A program made the translations under genes and the position numbers. Below are positions 20,761-32,570 of a DNA stretch of 64,000 bases, one piece after another. Each line of letters opens with the position of its first letter. Position 1 is the stretch's first letter. The stretch lies in contig CAUJNA010003316.1 in assembly GCA_963377175.1 (NCBI GenBank), forward strand, positions 1,812,200-1,876,199, given 5' to 3'. The DNA comes from Effrenium voratum. Its lineage: Eukaryota; Sar; Dinophyceae; Suessiales; Symbiodiniaceae. The notes beneath the pieces are model-generated. The model made no database searches. It saw nothing but the letters and a program-made list of their open reading frames with translations, and was not told the DNA's origin.

Positions 20761-22728
20761 TGGAACTAGCGAAGTTTCAGGAGTCACTCTCCTCCCGCAA
20801 CTTCATAGGGAGACAGCCCCAACAAAATGCCAGTGACAGAAACAAACTAGGACATGAGAAACCAACAACCAAACACTCACCCAAGCCTCAACGCTTGTGT
20901 GGTTGGCTGGATGTATCTTGATTCAAAAGGCAACACAAGACCCGTTCAGAAAGGGCACAACTTGGCATCAACTTGGCTGTGTGTGCGTGAATGTGTGTGT
21001 GTGTGTGGTTTTGAGCGTTTGTGTTTTTTGGGGTGATTATAAGGGAAGCCAGCAGGAAAACCCGCATCCTGCGGGGTCCAAACCCCCTATTTTGACGCAC
21101 CCACTACAAGTGGGTTAACTATGTGATATTCTCAAATCCTCATCGGCCATCAACACAATCGATGGACCGGTTTTCCGACAGCAGCACTCCCAGAAAAGGT
21201 TCAGATGCAGCTTCGCAGCATCCTGGGGCAGAGCATTGAAACTGAAAGCATCCGCAAACAAATATCCCACGCGACGGCAGCCGACTAACTTTTCCCAAGC
21301 TGAAAAATACAATGACACTCTGAAGTTGCTGTCCTACCGTGGCCTAATCCCAGGATACACATATAGTAATAATTCAAATGTTCAGATTATGCTTCAGATT
21401 TGGTCTACCTCGAAACATAAAACAAACACATCAGAGGAAACCGCAGTTACCACAAAACTCCGTTAAAAAAAACAAAAAAACAAAAAAAACACTATTGCAT
21501 GCGAAAAGTTGCTGGTGGAATTGCACGGGGGGAGGCACTCACCCGATATGCCTGTGTCCAACTGTGCGTGCACCCGAAGCATGTTTGGTTCATTTGCCCG
21601 TTTGGGTTGGTTTGATAACGCCACCATAAGGAAACCTCCCAAGCACGCTAAGATGTGGCTTGTGACTTATTAACACTTTGGGCACTCAACACTGAAGCTA
21701 TGCAGCGCTCATGCCGTTTGCCACAAACCACTTCACTGGAAACACGGACAGCTCCGTGGGCGCTGTTCAAGGGAACCGGAAACCCAGAAACCATTTCTGC
21801 CACCCATGGCCCAGAACGCAAACGGGGCTGAGGAACATGTCCTTCAGCTCCAGGGACTCCGAATCCGTTCTCAACGATTTCTTTTCCGAAAGGAACTCCT
21901 GGATTTTGCGCGGACTTCGCGTGCTCCAAAACGTGCCGAGTGCATCCCTCCAGGATGCAACCCGCAGAAACGTAGTGTCACATTGCGAGAATGAGGCCAA
22001 ACGCAACCAATGGCAGGCGTCTTGTGCTTTAGATTCAGTTGGGGCCCGGGGTGCTCAGACATGTCAAACAAAATGCCCACCGGCCACCACCAACACACGA
22101 AACACATTGATGAGTTGAACGTTTGGTATTGGACAAGCCGTGCACTTTGCAACATAGAGCGCAACAAGGTTCTTAGGCTATCAGAAAACAACTGGGGCAC
22201 GTGACTATGTTCAAAACAATGATTCTCCTGTGGCCTGTGACTATGTTCAAAACAAAAACAAAGAAGAAAAAACACCTTGCAACAAAAATAACCCAGAAAT
22301 AACTCCAACGTATGTCAACATTTGCCATAAACAAACTTCGGCTGCAGGGCGTAGGAGCGACATTGGCAGGCCATTGACCTTTGGAGTTCTGGGAGCCTTT
22401 GGAGTTCTGTTCCCAGAGCGAGGCGAACAGCTAGGAAGACATCGCCAAATTGGCGCCATAATCGGCCTTTGGAAATACTAACCACTATACTTCAGCGGAT
22501 CTCTCGTGGCTCATCGGCCTTTAGCGGTTGCGGTTCACATCGTGAATTCTTGCGCCGGCCGGTTCTAGCAGTTGCCTTCTTTTGGACATATCTTCCGAGC
22601 CCGGAAGTTTGGTGGTGCTCCGCCGCCCAATAAAGCTTTACAAGAACCAAAACTTCAAATCCCCAAACCACCAAGCCGAAACATCCCTTTCAGGGTTACC
22701 TGAGTTGAGTGGTTAGGTCTATCCTTCC
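20761..22728. other. Unassigned eukaryotic-type sequence
   Basis: No gene. Contains (GT)n near 20,990-21,006 and A-rich CAAAAAA repeats near 21,467-21,490. Confidence 0.4.
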
Positions 22729-22856
22729 TACAGTGGATGGACGAAATCCTGCGCCTAAGAAACCCTGGAATGATGATTCCCCTGTAAGTACCAGCCAAAA
22801 ATGGATTTACCATGGTTTCAAAGTGGTGCGAACGGATTTCGCAACCATCCACAGTA
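22729..22856. mobile_element. Inverted-repeat element, family B copy 5
   Basis: Runs from TACAGTGGATGGACGAAATC to GGATTTCGCAACCATCCACAGTA region; 128 bp, flanked by TA on both sides. Confidence 0.65.
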
Positions 22857-23393
22857 CGGTAAGGGCAAGCCGAAAATGAAACAACTTTTTCAAAAAAGCG
22901 TCCAGGATCATGAACTGTTTGCACAAGGCACTTCTGCCAAGGGATCCGTATACAGAACCCCTCAGGCTGCAAGGAGCCTCACTCGCGGCGCTTAAAACTT
23001 CGGAACCCTACCAGAGCCGGATGCGCCTGGGCGAGTCTGACAGGTTGCAGTTTGATCATTCCTTCGATTCAAGGCTGCGTTACTCCAAATAAGGCCTTGG
23101 CAGGGCCTTCTTTCGCAGGGGTCTATTATTGTGGAAACGGAGGGGTTGGAGTGTTGGATCCTTTTCTCTTTCCGCAGATTCCTTTGGAACGCACTGACGT
23201 GCGCTGTCTTGCCTCATTTTCTTCTAATGCGAGTTAGTTTGTTCTGCGGCCCCCTTTCAACACCCAAGAAGGGTGCCTCCAAAACAAACACGCACACGTA
23301 TCCATCCTCTGGTCGCTTCAGAAAACTCAACCTGAAGATATGGGGCTCTCCAGCACCACAACCAGGGCTCCTTAAAGGATACATCCCACGAAC

Positions 23394-23505
23394 CTAGGTC
23401 CTCCAGTAGAGAGGTTAGAATAAGGGTGTCCCTTTTTCTGCAGTCTATTTTGGTAGGGGAACCCTCCCCCGAAAAAGGGTAACAGGGCACTACTGGGGGA
23501 CCTAG
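23394..23505. mobile_element. Inverted-repeat element, family C copy 3 (best preserved)
   Basis: A 112-bp element running from CTAGGTCCTCCAGTAGA to ACTACTGGGGGACCTAG; the terminal inverted repeats agree at all but one or two of 16 positions. The interior is as in copy 4. Confidence 0.7.
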
Positions 23506-23644
23506 ACCTTCTTTACAAGGGCCTCCAACTCAGCTGGCGAAGTTGATTTATTGACCTCCCCAAATGCATCCTGCGACAAAACCGTGACAAGCGTCGTACG
23601 ACTTGGCCAGCCCAAAAGACACAGGACGGGAAGTCTTACCTCCA

Positions 23645-23740
23645 TTTGCTTAAGCCCCATGGAAAAAATAAACATATTTCCAATATAGTGATAGATTCCC
23701 TTCAAAACCAACAGGGCGAAAAAAAAACATTCTTAAGCCA
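23645..23740 (+). repeat. Dispersed repeat family G copy 1
   Basis: About 95 bp shared with 29,291-29,383 ('aatagtgatagattccctt', 'aaaaccaacaggg', 'attcttaagc'). It begins TGCTTAAGCCCC and ends with CTTAAG, so the ends are weakly inverse. Confidence 0.6.
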
Positions 23741-24789
23741 CTGGAAGTCTTAGACGCCCCTTTCAGCCCCCAGCTGTCGCTTGCGATAGCCAAAACCCCA
23801 TGCCAAATTCCAGACGAATCCTCCCGTGGACTCCTGAAGGGTCGGGCTAGATCAACGGACTATCCTGAACCTGGAAATGGAATGTATTTAGCAAAGGGTC
23901 CAGGAACAAGGATCCGGATGCATGAAAAACACCTGAACATTGCAACTTGTAAATGGTGGTGTCCAACTTTATCTTGGTGTTGAAAAAGCCACATGTTTCA
24001 AATGGTTGCAACATGTATCTGTTAAGGAGTCCTGGAAATACGATGGTATATACCAAAATGATATATGCCAAACGTTGATGCAGGAATGCCAAAACAGCGC
24101 AGGTGGAATTTAGGTGGAGCATCAAACTGTGCTCCACATGGCATTGTTTGGATGTCCGGTGATTTACCTATGTTGGGCCGCGCATGTTTGCCACGGGGAG
24201 CCGTATGCGGTTCCTTTGGCATCAACTGAACGTGGCACATTCAATGTATCCCGTGTTTTCAGTTTGGTCTTTTCGCCAAAAAACATAAAACAAACTGAAA
24301 CATAAATCGCATAGCCGGTATCGGACTGGGCTAACTTCCTAAAAAGCAAGGAAGTGGAAACTTGGCCACCCACGGACCCTTTTTCTTGGAAATCTTGTGG
24401 AAGAGGTGGTCTTGTTTGCATCGATTGTTTCAGGGAACGGCTGACTTCAAACATGCAATGCATCAATCAAGCCGTCACAGGACATGATACGAATGATGCA
24501 CATGGAGCCTAAGGCATGTGCCAAACAGCACACCAGCAAGTATCACTAAACAAAGGCCAATTACAAGTCAACAATGTGACAGAGTTACATATTGGCAACT
24601 GAGAGCAACATAGAAGCACACAAGCACAGCCAAGGAAAGTCAGCAGCTTTGGACCAATAAACGTAAACAATGCCCTGATAGGCTACACAATCAAAAAAAC
24701 TTATTTGTCATCAAAAAAACATATTAAACAGGCACAAGCAGGCAATCACCCAAGGACGCGGGCGTTTGTCTGGCGCCCCAAGATGTTGC
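23741..24789. other. Unassigned eukaryotic-type sequence
   Basis: Nothing recognisable. The stretch ends in an A-rich segment ('atcaaaaaaacttatttgtc') before the purine repeat. Confidence 0.4.
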
Positions 24790-24973
24790 TGGCTGCTGCG
24801 GGTGGCTGGTTCCGTGGCGGGCGCAGCAGGACGAAGACAGGATAGGGGGGAAGGGAGGAAAGAGAAAGAACAGGAGAAGAGAGCAGTAGAGGAGAGGCGA
24901 GGAGAGAAGAGAAGAGAAAACAAGAGAAAAAACAAGAGGCAGAGAAGAGAAGAGAAGAGAAGAAAAGAGAAGA
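24790..24973 (+). repeat. Direct duplication, left copy (541-bp offset)
   Basis: About 184 bp starting TGGCTGCTGCGGGTGGCTGG recur at 25,331-25,514 with only one or two differences (for example CAGGAGAAG versus CAGGACAAG). Near-identity next to diverged repeats implies a recent duplication or an assembly repeat. Confidence 0.8.
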
Positions 24974-25270
24974 GAAGAGAAGAAAAGAGAAGAGAAGAGA
25001 AGAGAAGGAGAGAGAGACAGAGAAGAAGAGAAGAGAAGAGAGAGAGAGAGAGAGAGAGAGAAGAGAGACATAGAAGAGAGAGAAGCGGAAAAAGAGAAGA
25101 GAAGCAGAGAGAAGAGAAGAGAAACAGAGAGAAGAGAAGAGAAGAGAAGAGAAGAGAAGAGAAGAGAAGGAGAGAGAGACAGAGAAGGAGAGAAGAGAAG
25201 AGAGAGAGAGAGAGGAGAAGAAGAGAGAAGAAAGATAAGAAGAGAGAAAAGAAAACAAGAGAAGAAAAAT
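24974..25270. repeat. (GAGAA)n/(GA)n polypurine microsatellite
   Basis: Nearly pure purine strand made of GAGAA and GA units with embedded 'gagagagacagagaa'. Glu/Arg/Lys-rich frames across it on the plus strand (Leu/Ser/Phe on minus) are artefacts of the repeat. Confidence 0.9.
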
Positions 25271-25330
25271 ATAGCCCGTAAGATCGAACAGTAACAAACA
25301 AGGAACAACACGAACTAATAGTTGGGGGGC

Positions 25331-25514
25331 TGGCTGCTGCGGGTGGCTGGTTCCGTGGCGGGCGCAGCAGGACGAAGACAGGATAGGGGGGAAGGGAGGA
25401 AAGAGAAAGAACAGGACAAGAGAGCAGTAGAGGAGAGGCGAGGAGAGAAGAGAAGAGAAAACAAGAGAAAAAACAAGAGGCAGAGAAGAGAAGAGAAGAG
25501 AAGAAAAGAGAAGA
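25331..25514 (+). repeat. Direct duplication, right copy
   Basis: Second copy of 24,790-24,973. It diverges at 'gagaggcttcagg'. Confidence 0.8.
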
Positions 25515-25574
25515 AAAGAGAGGCTTCAGGATGGTTTAGGACGGGCTTGGAATGCGTCGAGATTTGTTTGTTGC

Positions 25575-25900
25575 AACGGCTTATGAAAAGAAAGGGGTCT
25601 AAATTCTACGCCCTGCATTCCTCACGTAACGGCTTATGAGAAGGAAGGGTTCTAAATTCTATGCCCTGCTGTCCTCACAAAACAGCTTCTAAGAAGAAGG
25701 GGTCTAAATTCCGAGAAGCGTATTCTTCGGCAAAAAGCTAGCAGAGCGGTTGGGGGGGGGGGGGGCAGTCCCCCCCATAACGCTGCGAGCAGGTCCCCCC
25801 ATGATGTGTTGGAAAGGGCGGGATTCAGCGAAGCGTGTTCTTCGCCAAAAGCTGGCGGGGGGTTGGGTGGGCGGCAGCCCCCCCCATGATGTTTGTAAGA
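25575..25900. repeat. ~54-bp tandem repeat, then a ~110-bp duplicated unit
   Basis: Three imperfect copies of 'acggcttatgaRaagRaaggggtctaaattct' at 25,575, 25,629 and 25,682. Then two copies of 'gaagcgtRttcttcgScaaaa...ggttgggg...cccccccat' at about 25,717 and 25,834. Confidence 0.65.
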
Positions 25901-25914
25901 AGGATGGTTGAGGT

Positions 25915-26470
25915 TGGGTAACTTACTAACTAACGAACTACTTAACTAACTACTTACCTAAGTAACTGACTAATTGGCTAACTGACTAAGTTCCTACAGC
26001 AATGGGCCAGGATTAACTTGCTAACTTGCAAACTTTCCAACTGGGCACGGGGCGACAGGGCGCACGCTTACTAACTTACTAATTTGCTAACTGGGCACAG
26101 GGTGTACACTTACTAACTTACTAACTTGCTAAGTGGGCACAGGGCGCACGCTTACTAACTTACTAATTTGCTAACTGGGCACAGGGTGTACACTTACTAA
26201 CTTACTAACTTGCTAACTGGGCGCAGGGTGTACACTTGCTGACTTACTAACTCAATAATTGGGCACAGGGTGTACACGTGCTAACTTACTAACTTGCTAA
26301 CTGGGCACAGGGTGTACACTTGCTAACTTACTAACTTGCTAACTGGGCACAGGGTGTTCACTTGCTAACTTACCAACTTGCTAACTGGGCACAGGGTGTA
26401 CACTTGCTAACTTACCAACTTGCTAACTGGGCACGGGGTGTGCGCTTGCTAACTTGCTGACTTGCTAGCA
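25915..26470. repeat. ~41-bp minisatellite rich in ACTTACTAA
   Basis: A (CTAA)-type tract at 25,918-25,990 leads into about ten copies of a 41-42 bp unit, 'ctgggcacagggtgtacac' followed by 'ttactaacttactaacttg', ending near 26,470. Confidence 0.85.
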
Positions 26471-28790
26471 GAATTATTTTTTTTTGATGACAAAGTATAT
26501 TTCTTGATGATAGAAAAGTTTTTTTTCAATGCGCATGCCCTGATCCCTCTCTGGAAAACGGACTGGGACTGTCAATAATCGACAGCCCGCACTGGGTGCT
26601 GTTTTGGGCTGCAAAGGACACAGGACTTAAACCCACCTTATAGCTTATCGGATGTGTTCCAAGGTATCGATTCTGGAGATTGTCATTCTCTTTTTGCCCC
26701 GATGGCGCTTGACCCACCTAGGAATTTCAGGGACACCCCAGGGACTGCCCAGGACTCCCCACGATCTAAGATAATCGATGCATAGGTGATAGCGCAGGAT
26801 AGCAAAACAGAAAAAGTTAGTATCTGGATGAAAACAAACTAAGTAAATCTTCAGATATTGTCGCGTTGCTTTGGTGAATGTTTTCTCCCTTGCCAGACTT
26901 GATGATCCAATGCCCAATCCTCATACAAATGTAGCAGTAGTAGCCCTACAATGGGACATCTAGTGGACGAGCTAGAGTTTTGTTCTTGCTTCATCCATGT
27001 TTTACAACAGCTCAAAGATTTAGGTTTGGGGTTGGTCTGTACTTTCCCATTCTTCGTTTTGTGAGCCTCGCTTTGATATGCGGGTTGATTAGTATTGGCC
27101 CGCATTCAATTGCGGTAATTTCGGGAATGGAACCCACCGGGTGGGGGAAAATGACCTTCCAGCCAAGTTTCCACGTGAGAAAGATGCTACAGCTGACCCG
27201 TCCGGCCCTATATCGCTTCCCTTGTGCCAGGGGGACACGCATGAGGAAGCGTCCCTTTCCTGCCAGTACTGGGAGCTCCCGATCAAGAAGCCCTTGATTG
27301 ATAGGAGGGGGTAGCCCCTTTCTGTCAACATCACGACCTTGTCCATATGTTGGTTGGAGGGGGATGGTGCCCTTTCGCCGCAAAACGCAATCATAAATCC
27401 TTAAATCGAAGAGCGGCCGCATAAGCACTGTGGGCTCGCCAGAAAAGTCTAAACTGGTTGACCACGAAACTTCGCCCACATTTGGGGTACGCGGAAAATT
27501 GTGATTCATGTTTAGCCCACCCGGAAATTATATAAAACTGTTTTGGATCCAATTGTGAACCACGTGACAAGTGACTCCAGTGAGCATTGCACAAGACAAC
27601 ACCCTGGGTTCTTGGAAAAGAAGGCCCCCGTTTTACCCAACAATTAACGTGGTTGGGAGGCCTGTTGAAAGCGAACATCAGGATAGTAAGGGAAGACTGT
27701 GTGAAAGCACTTTCAACTGTTCCAGCGTTTCGCTAATTCCATCCACTGCCACTTACCGACGATTTGGCGTGGAATCCGCGAACCCGAGCCGGCCTCAAGG
27801 CTTAAACAGACGTTTGGCCAGCTCGGAGATGACCGGGCTGGACGTCACCAATCGCATGACCTGCCGCTCCCCCCATCTCAAAACCTGCCGAAATGTTTTG
27901 ATTCCCACATTCCAGCCCCATAGCCTGCCCAAACAATCTAAAGATCGAATTTGGAGACTCCAAAGCCATTGCGCAAATCACGCACTTCGTGGATTTTGTC
28001 TGAAGCGGTCAAAGCAAAGCCAGTTGCGGGTTTGATTTCCAGGCATAACCCTCGGGGAATCCGGCCATTTTGGGGCATGAGACAAACCTGGAAGCACGGA
28101 AATCCACCAAAATGGTTCCCGAAAAACTTGCGCAGAAAGACTTGCGCAGCGCCAAAGTGGCAGCCAGGGGCCGGTATGTGAACAAAGACCGTGGTGTTTC
28201 AGTGTGTGAATTTTCATGGGTCCCGGATTTGGTGGACATAACAATTCGGAACAGGGTGTGTGTCCACCAATGTTGAGGTGGTTCCATCCATTTGCCCCAA
28301 CTGAGAGTTGGCCCAACAGCCCTGGCTTTTTGGCCTAAAGCAGCGGCGGAAGCCAAGGGAAACGGAAGGCCAGCTAGCAGCTTCAAAAAGCTGGCCCAGA
28401 CGGCACGCAAAAAGGCACGGCACTTGTCACGATCCGTTCACAAGAAGGGCTTAAATCGCCGGGGGCATTGGGTTTGCAAAAGCTCAAGCACTGTCAAAAT
28501 GACTTGCTTCCCAGGGGGACATGGGGAAATAAGCGAGCCTCCTGGTTGTGCGGTGGAAAGTTGAGGACCATACCAGTAAGTCTTGACCAAACCTCAAAAT
28601 GGAAAGCAGCCATGACATCCAGATTAAGAACTGCTCTTGAACTCCTGGGGTTGTTTTTCTGACGCCTACGGAAAACGTGTCGAACAAAGCGGCCCCAAGT
28701 AATTCAACGTATCGGAAAAATTCAGGCCCCAGCCCCAAGTCATTTGGAAAACCCAAATCGTTCCGAAAGGTGCACTTGAGATCCCCTTCC
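26471..28790. other. Unassigned eukaryotic-type sequence
   Basis: No gene supportable. A partial family F-like end ('gcgggttgattagtattggccc') lies at about 27,079-27,100. Confidence 0.4.
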
Positions 28791-28902
28791 GTGGTTGCTC
28801 TTGACCCCCCTGCAAAAAGTTTAACTTTTTTTGGGTTTAGTGGAAAACACCCTTATTTCCCAAAAAGTTAAAGTCTAAAGATCCAACCCAATAGCAGTCA
28901 AG
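28791..28902. mobile_element. Inverted-repeat element, family D copy 2
   Basis: Matches copy 1 through 'tgcaaaaagtttaact', 'gtttagtggaaaacac' and 'aaagttaaagtctaaagat' to 'ccaacccaatagcagtcaag'. The left end is degraded (GTGGTTGCTCTTGAC). Confidence 0.65.
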
Positions 28903-29290
28903 CTTCCAAGGCATCACTTCAACTCCAGGACCCATAAACCCGCAAGCCTCCTCTGGCGAGAAAGCGACTTCCTGTCGCTCGCGTCTTTTCCGCCGAGTTG
29001 CTGCACAGGTGCAGCAAGCGTCCCTATAGAAGGGAACGCCTTTTGAGGCAGACCAGCAAGGAACCCAGCGAAAACAAACAGGGCTTCATGTCAGGATCCA
29101 GAACTGGGCAACCGAGTCTGCAACCACTCGGTCTCCAGATCCACTCGGCCTCTTGACAAATCCAGCGGTTTCCCTTTCCCCGGAGCTCTTGTCCAGAGCG
29201 AGGATCCACCAAATCATCCGGTGGTTGCGGAGTTTGCTTCTTGGGAGCTACGTCTTGATTTGGGAAAGGACTGCATCCAAAGACATGTTG

Positions 29291-29383
29291 ATTTGCGTAA
29301 GCCCCCTGAAAAAATAAATAACATAATATTCCAATAGTGATAGATTCCCTTTAAAACCAACAGGGGAAACATATTCTTAAGCA
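29291..29383 (+). repeat. Dispersed repeat family G copy 2
   Basis: Same unit as 23,645-23,740, same orientation. Confidence 0.6.
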
Positions 29384-29384
29384 C

Positions 29385-29510
29385 TGGAAGAAGACGAGCC
29401 CTCCGGTCCGAGAAAAAAGGCGGAACCGATGAACCCGTCCTCGAGGCGTTGGGCGCACAGCTGGTCCACGGTCATGCCCGCCTCCTGCGCGCTGACGTCC
29501 AAACCGGAAG
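29385..29510 (-). CDS. Exon-like fragment, unrecognised
   Basis: The minus strand reads SGLDVSAQEAGMTVDQLCAQ, then RLEDGFIGSAFFLGPEG in a locally GC-rich island, with ordinary protein composition and no repeats. It is about 40 codons, with no start or stop; flanks are repeat elements. I do not recognise the family, and it could be an internal exon or chance. Confidence 0.3.
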
Positions 29511-29553
29511 AGAAAAGCGGGGAGCTCAAGAAAAGGAAGCTCAATCCAACTCT

Positions 29554-29655
29554 CAGTTGTTTAGTGACCCCGGAAAAAAGGGAACCCTTTTCTGGGAAGA
29601 CCATTTTTGGTGGGGCCGCCAAAAGAAAGAAGGGAAAATAATGCCACTGAACAAG
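29554..29655. mobile_element. Short inverted-repeat element, family A copy 4
   Basis: Begins CAGTTGTTTAGTG and ends CACTGAACAA, with the shared 'gggaagaccatttttggtggggc' core. The right end is slightly truncated. Confidence 0.65.
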
Positions 29656-29723
29656 TCAGGAATCCAACACGAAATTCAAGAAAAGGAAGCTCAATCCTAC
29701 TCGGTTGCTTTCTGCTCTCCTGC

Positions 29724-29800
29724 TAAAAGCTTCATTTTGAGTGGTTCAATACGGAAAACCCATTCGTTGGCAAAAAGTTGAAGTCCTAACATCCAAGCAC
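29724..29800 (+). repeat. Dispersed repeat family J copy 2
   Basis: Diverged copy of 6,024-6,095 ('cggaaaacccattcgttggc', 'aaaaagttgaagtcctaaca'). Confidence 0.5.
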
Positions 29801-31541
29801 GCACCAAAGCTTAGGCTTTGGAAGTCAAGGAAAGGAGCCCAACTTGAGAACCCCAAGCGAACATTTCAAAGGAAGCGCCAGCCTAGAAAAGTGTTCTGAA
29901 CGTCTGCGGGAGTTTGGGCAACGAAGGATTTGGAGGAAGATCTGCGCCTCTTCAATTGGATGTGTCTTTTCTCGAGGGTCCCTTTTGATGGCTGGTTTAA
30001 AGAAAGAAGTATGGGATTCCAAGCATCTTGTGAGATCCCTGGAGTTGAGAAACGCCTTAGTGTCTCCTTTTGAAAACCTAAAGCTCAGTCTCAAACTAAG
30101 GGAACTCGCGATAACCTGTGGCTTCCCTTTGGGAAACCCATTGAAACGCAGCCCGAAAGGGTACCCTTAAAACGACCCCCAACAAACACAAATTATGTTG
30201 TTAGCTTAGCGTACAGCAACCCCCCCTTTTCCAAAAGGGACAATGTCGTCCCAGAAAGGGAAGACATATAGAAACCAAGCACTCCAAAAACTGGCTGTGG
30301 GTCCTGGGAAATGAAAAAATGGAAAATAAACCCTGCGGTCCAATTCTTGCTGGTTTCATTATGGGGTTGATTTTAATCTGGGGTCAACCTTACCCAAATC
30401 TCCCAACTTGAGCATTGGTCACTGGCTCAAATCACCCAGCTCGAGCCGGCGGAATCCTCCTTCTCGCGCCGGCCTTTCTGCAAGACCACCCTCTGCCTGA
30501 CGAGCCTGGACAAAAAAGGGCCGCAAGGTGAATCTGCTGGCGTTTTCTTCGATGGGAACCGTTGGTTTGTCCCAGCGGTTTTCTGGGCATCGAAGGCTTC
30601 TGGGCCTTTTTTCATGGGGATGTAGAAAGGAACAACTGAGCATATCCCTTCCCCTTCGGACACTAGGGGCAAAGTTCCTGGCAAAACAGGTGCTGGATAT
30701 TGCGCTTGCGAATTTATGACCTCCCCCCCCTGGCCCCGAAAAGAGGACGGATCCTTTCGAAAGTGCCCTGACCAGGAAACCAGGGGATCGCAGCCATGAA
30801 CTGCTCGGCCCACGACGCTGGCTCAACCGCACCCCGGCCGACGAGCCGAGAAACGCCTATCAAATGATCTGCTGGATGTTGATCTTTCTTGCTTGTTCAG
30901 GCACTTTAAAGGGGGTCCTGTTCAACCGAGGTTAGCGAATTCTAAGAGGGCAATGAGGCACCCCCCCCAAAAAAAAGCAACAACTCGAGGGTCTGCCACA
31001 AGCAAGCACATTTTGCGAATCAAGAGATTCCAATGCTGGTAAGCTGCGTCTGAATGACCTCGTTCACGTGGGCCACTCTCTCTTGAGCCACCTTACCTTT
31101 CTGCTGCGCGACTCCTGGTGCCACAAAACCAGCGCTGCCCTCGAAATCTTGAAGAAACTGCTTAAACGGTCAAATCCCACCCCGCTTAGAAACACAAATG
31201 ATAGAAGGCTGTGAAAACACAATGCTGCTTCAAACATGAAGCAACTCAAGCCCCTGTCCGCCAGGTAGAACGGTTCTGCTTAATATGGGATCGACGAATC
31301 TGTGCCACATGACCTGGTCAACAATCCCACAGGAAAGACAGGCAGCTTCATGTGCGAAATCCGTGGCAAGCCCAACTTGTTGGATTGGTAGGCTTTGCTG
31401 CGAAAGTGACGTCTATTTGAAGCCACCAAGACTGGCTGGGCCTCGGAAAACATGATCCATGGTGCTTTCTGAGGCCACGTTGAACAGTCATGCGCCCCAA
31501 CTTGGTACTGTTCCTTCAACAAGTCACCAGGCGAACGCCAG
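29801..31541. other. Unassigned eukaryotic-type sequence
   Basis: No gene. Around 30,432-30,530 the plus strand has a short protein-like reading (FSRRPFCKTTLCLTSLDKKG) ending at CAAGGTGAA, compatible with a 5' splice site, but it is unrecognised. Confidence 0.35.
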
Positions 31542-31654
31542 CTAGGTCCTCCAGTAGAGAGGATACAATAAGGCTACCTTTTTTTCTGTAGTCTATTCTA
31601 GTAGGGGAACCCTCCCCAAAAAAAAGTGTAAAAGGGCACTACTGGGGGACCTGG
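31542..31654. mobile_element. Inverted-repeat element, family C copy 4
   Basis: Runs from CTAGGTCCTCCAGTAGAGA to CACTACTGGGGGACCTGG; 113 bp. Interior 'ttctgtagtctattctagta'. Confidence 0.7.
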
Positions 31655-32407
31655 CCAGGTAGATCGAAATTTCCAAACAACAACACCGCCTCTCAGAGAG
31701 GCGGCGTTTATTTCGTAGGGTACATCTTCTTGTCTGGAAGCCAACCAAAGGGAAGCGACCGCACGGTGCCCAGGGGCTGTGGAAACATGCAAACATACCC
31801 AACCTTAGCTCATCATGGCTGGTGGGAAAATCGCCAACTGCGGCTAACTGGCACCCAAATCAAAGGAAAGAGAAAGCTTTGGTAACGTCTCCTTGCCACT
31901 TTTTAATGGCAAAACGCCAGTCCGAACGGCAAATCAGAAAGGCATTTTAACACGTAGGCACCCTTTCTTGAGGCACCCTTTTGGCTCAGAAGGAAGCCAA
32001 GGGCAAACAGAAAGAAATCCCCAGGAACGCCTTCAGAATCTGCAAAACCAGGTGACCCCACCTATTTGCCACCCACGGATGCCATTTTGACCTCCGATGC
32101 CTCCTATTCCCATGGGCCCAATCCGAAAAACTGGCCACTAGCGGCTCATAAGGCCGTTGGGAGGGCAGGGCATGTCATTGGGGGCTACCCTTTTCTGGTT
32201 GGATTGAAAGGGGAAAAGCGGAAACACAGTTCTGTGGATTGTCTATTGCAGCGATTTCCATTTGAAGGTAATTAATCAAACGAACCAGCCTTTGCAAACC
32301 AAAAGCACAATGGCGAAAGGTTACCTACTAAAAAGGTAATTTGGATCCACTGGGTATTTTACTTGCTGGTGCCCACTAAGCAATGACCTTCCAGGCGGGT
32401 ATGAACC
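31655..32407. other. Unassigned eukaryotic-type sequence
   Basis: Nothing recognisable apart from a small palindrome 'cgcctctcagagaggcg' near 31,690. Confidence 0.4.
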
Positions 32408-32570
32408 GAGAATCAGGGTACCCACTATTTCTGTAGTCTATTTTAGTAGGGGTTTCCCTCCCCAAAAAAAAAGTGGAGGGAAAAGGGCACCTAGTTGGGG
32501 GGACCTAGTTGTTTATAAACCCTCCCCAAACAAAAGTTGGTAAAAGGGCACCTAGCTGACAACCTAGTCG
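32408..32570. mobile_element. Inverted-repeat element, family C copy 5 plus partial tandem end
   Basis: Contains 'agggtaccca', 'tctgtagtctattttagtag' and the right end GGGGGGACCTAG (to 32,508). The right-hand portion is then repeated as 'aaccctccccaaac...aaaagggcacctag' to about 32,570. Confidence 0.55.

Noticed and set aside
24711..25311. Long Leu/Ser/Phe- and Glu/Arg/Lys-rich frames
   Set aside because: Products of the GAGAA microsatellite on both strands.
31950..32000. Dinoflagellate spliced-leader relic ('cccttttggctcagaag')
   Set aside because: Only a partial, inexact match to the expected leader 3' part; not enough to claim.
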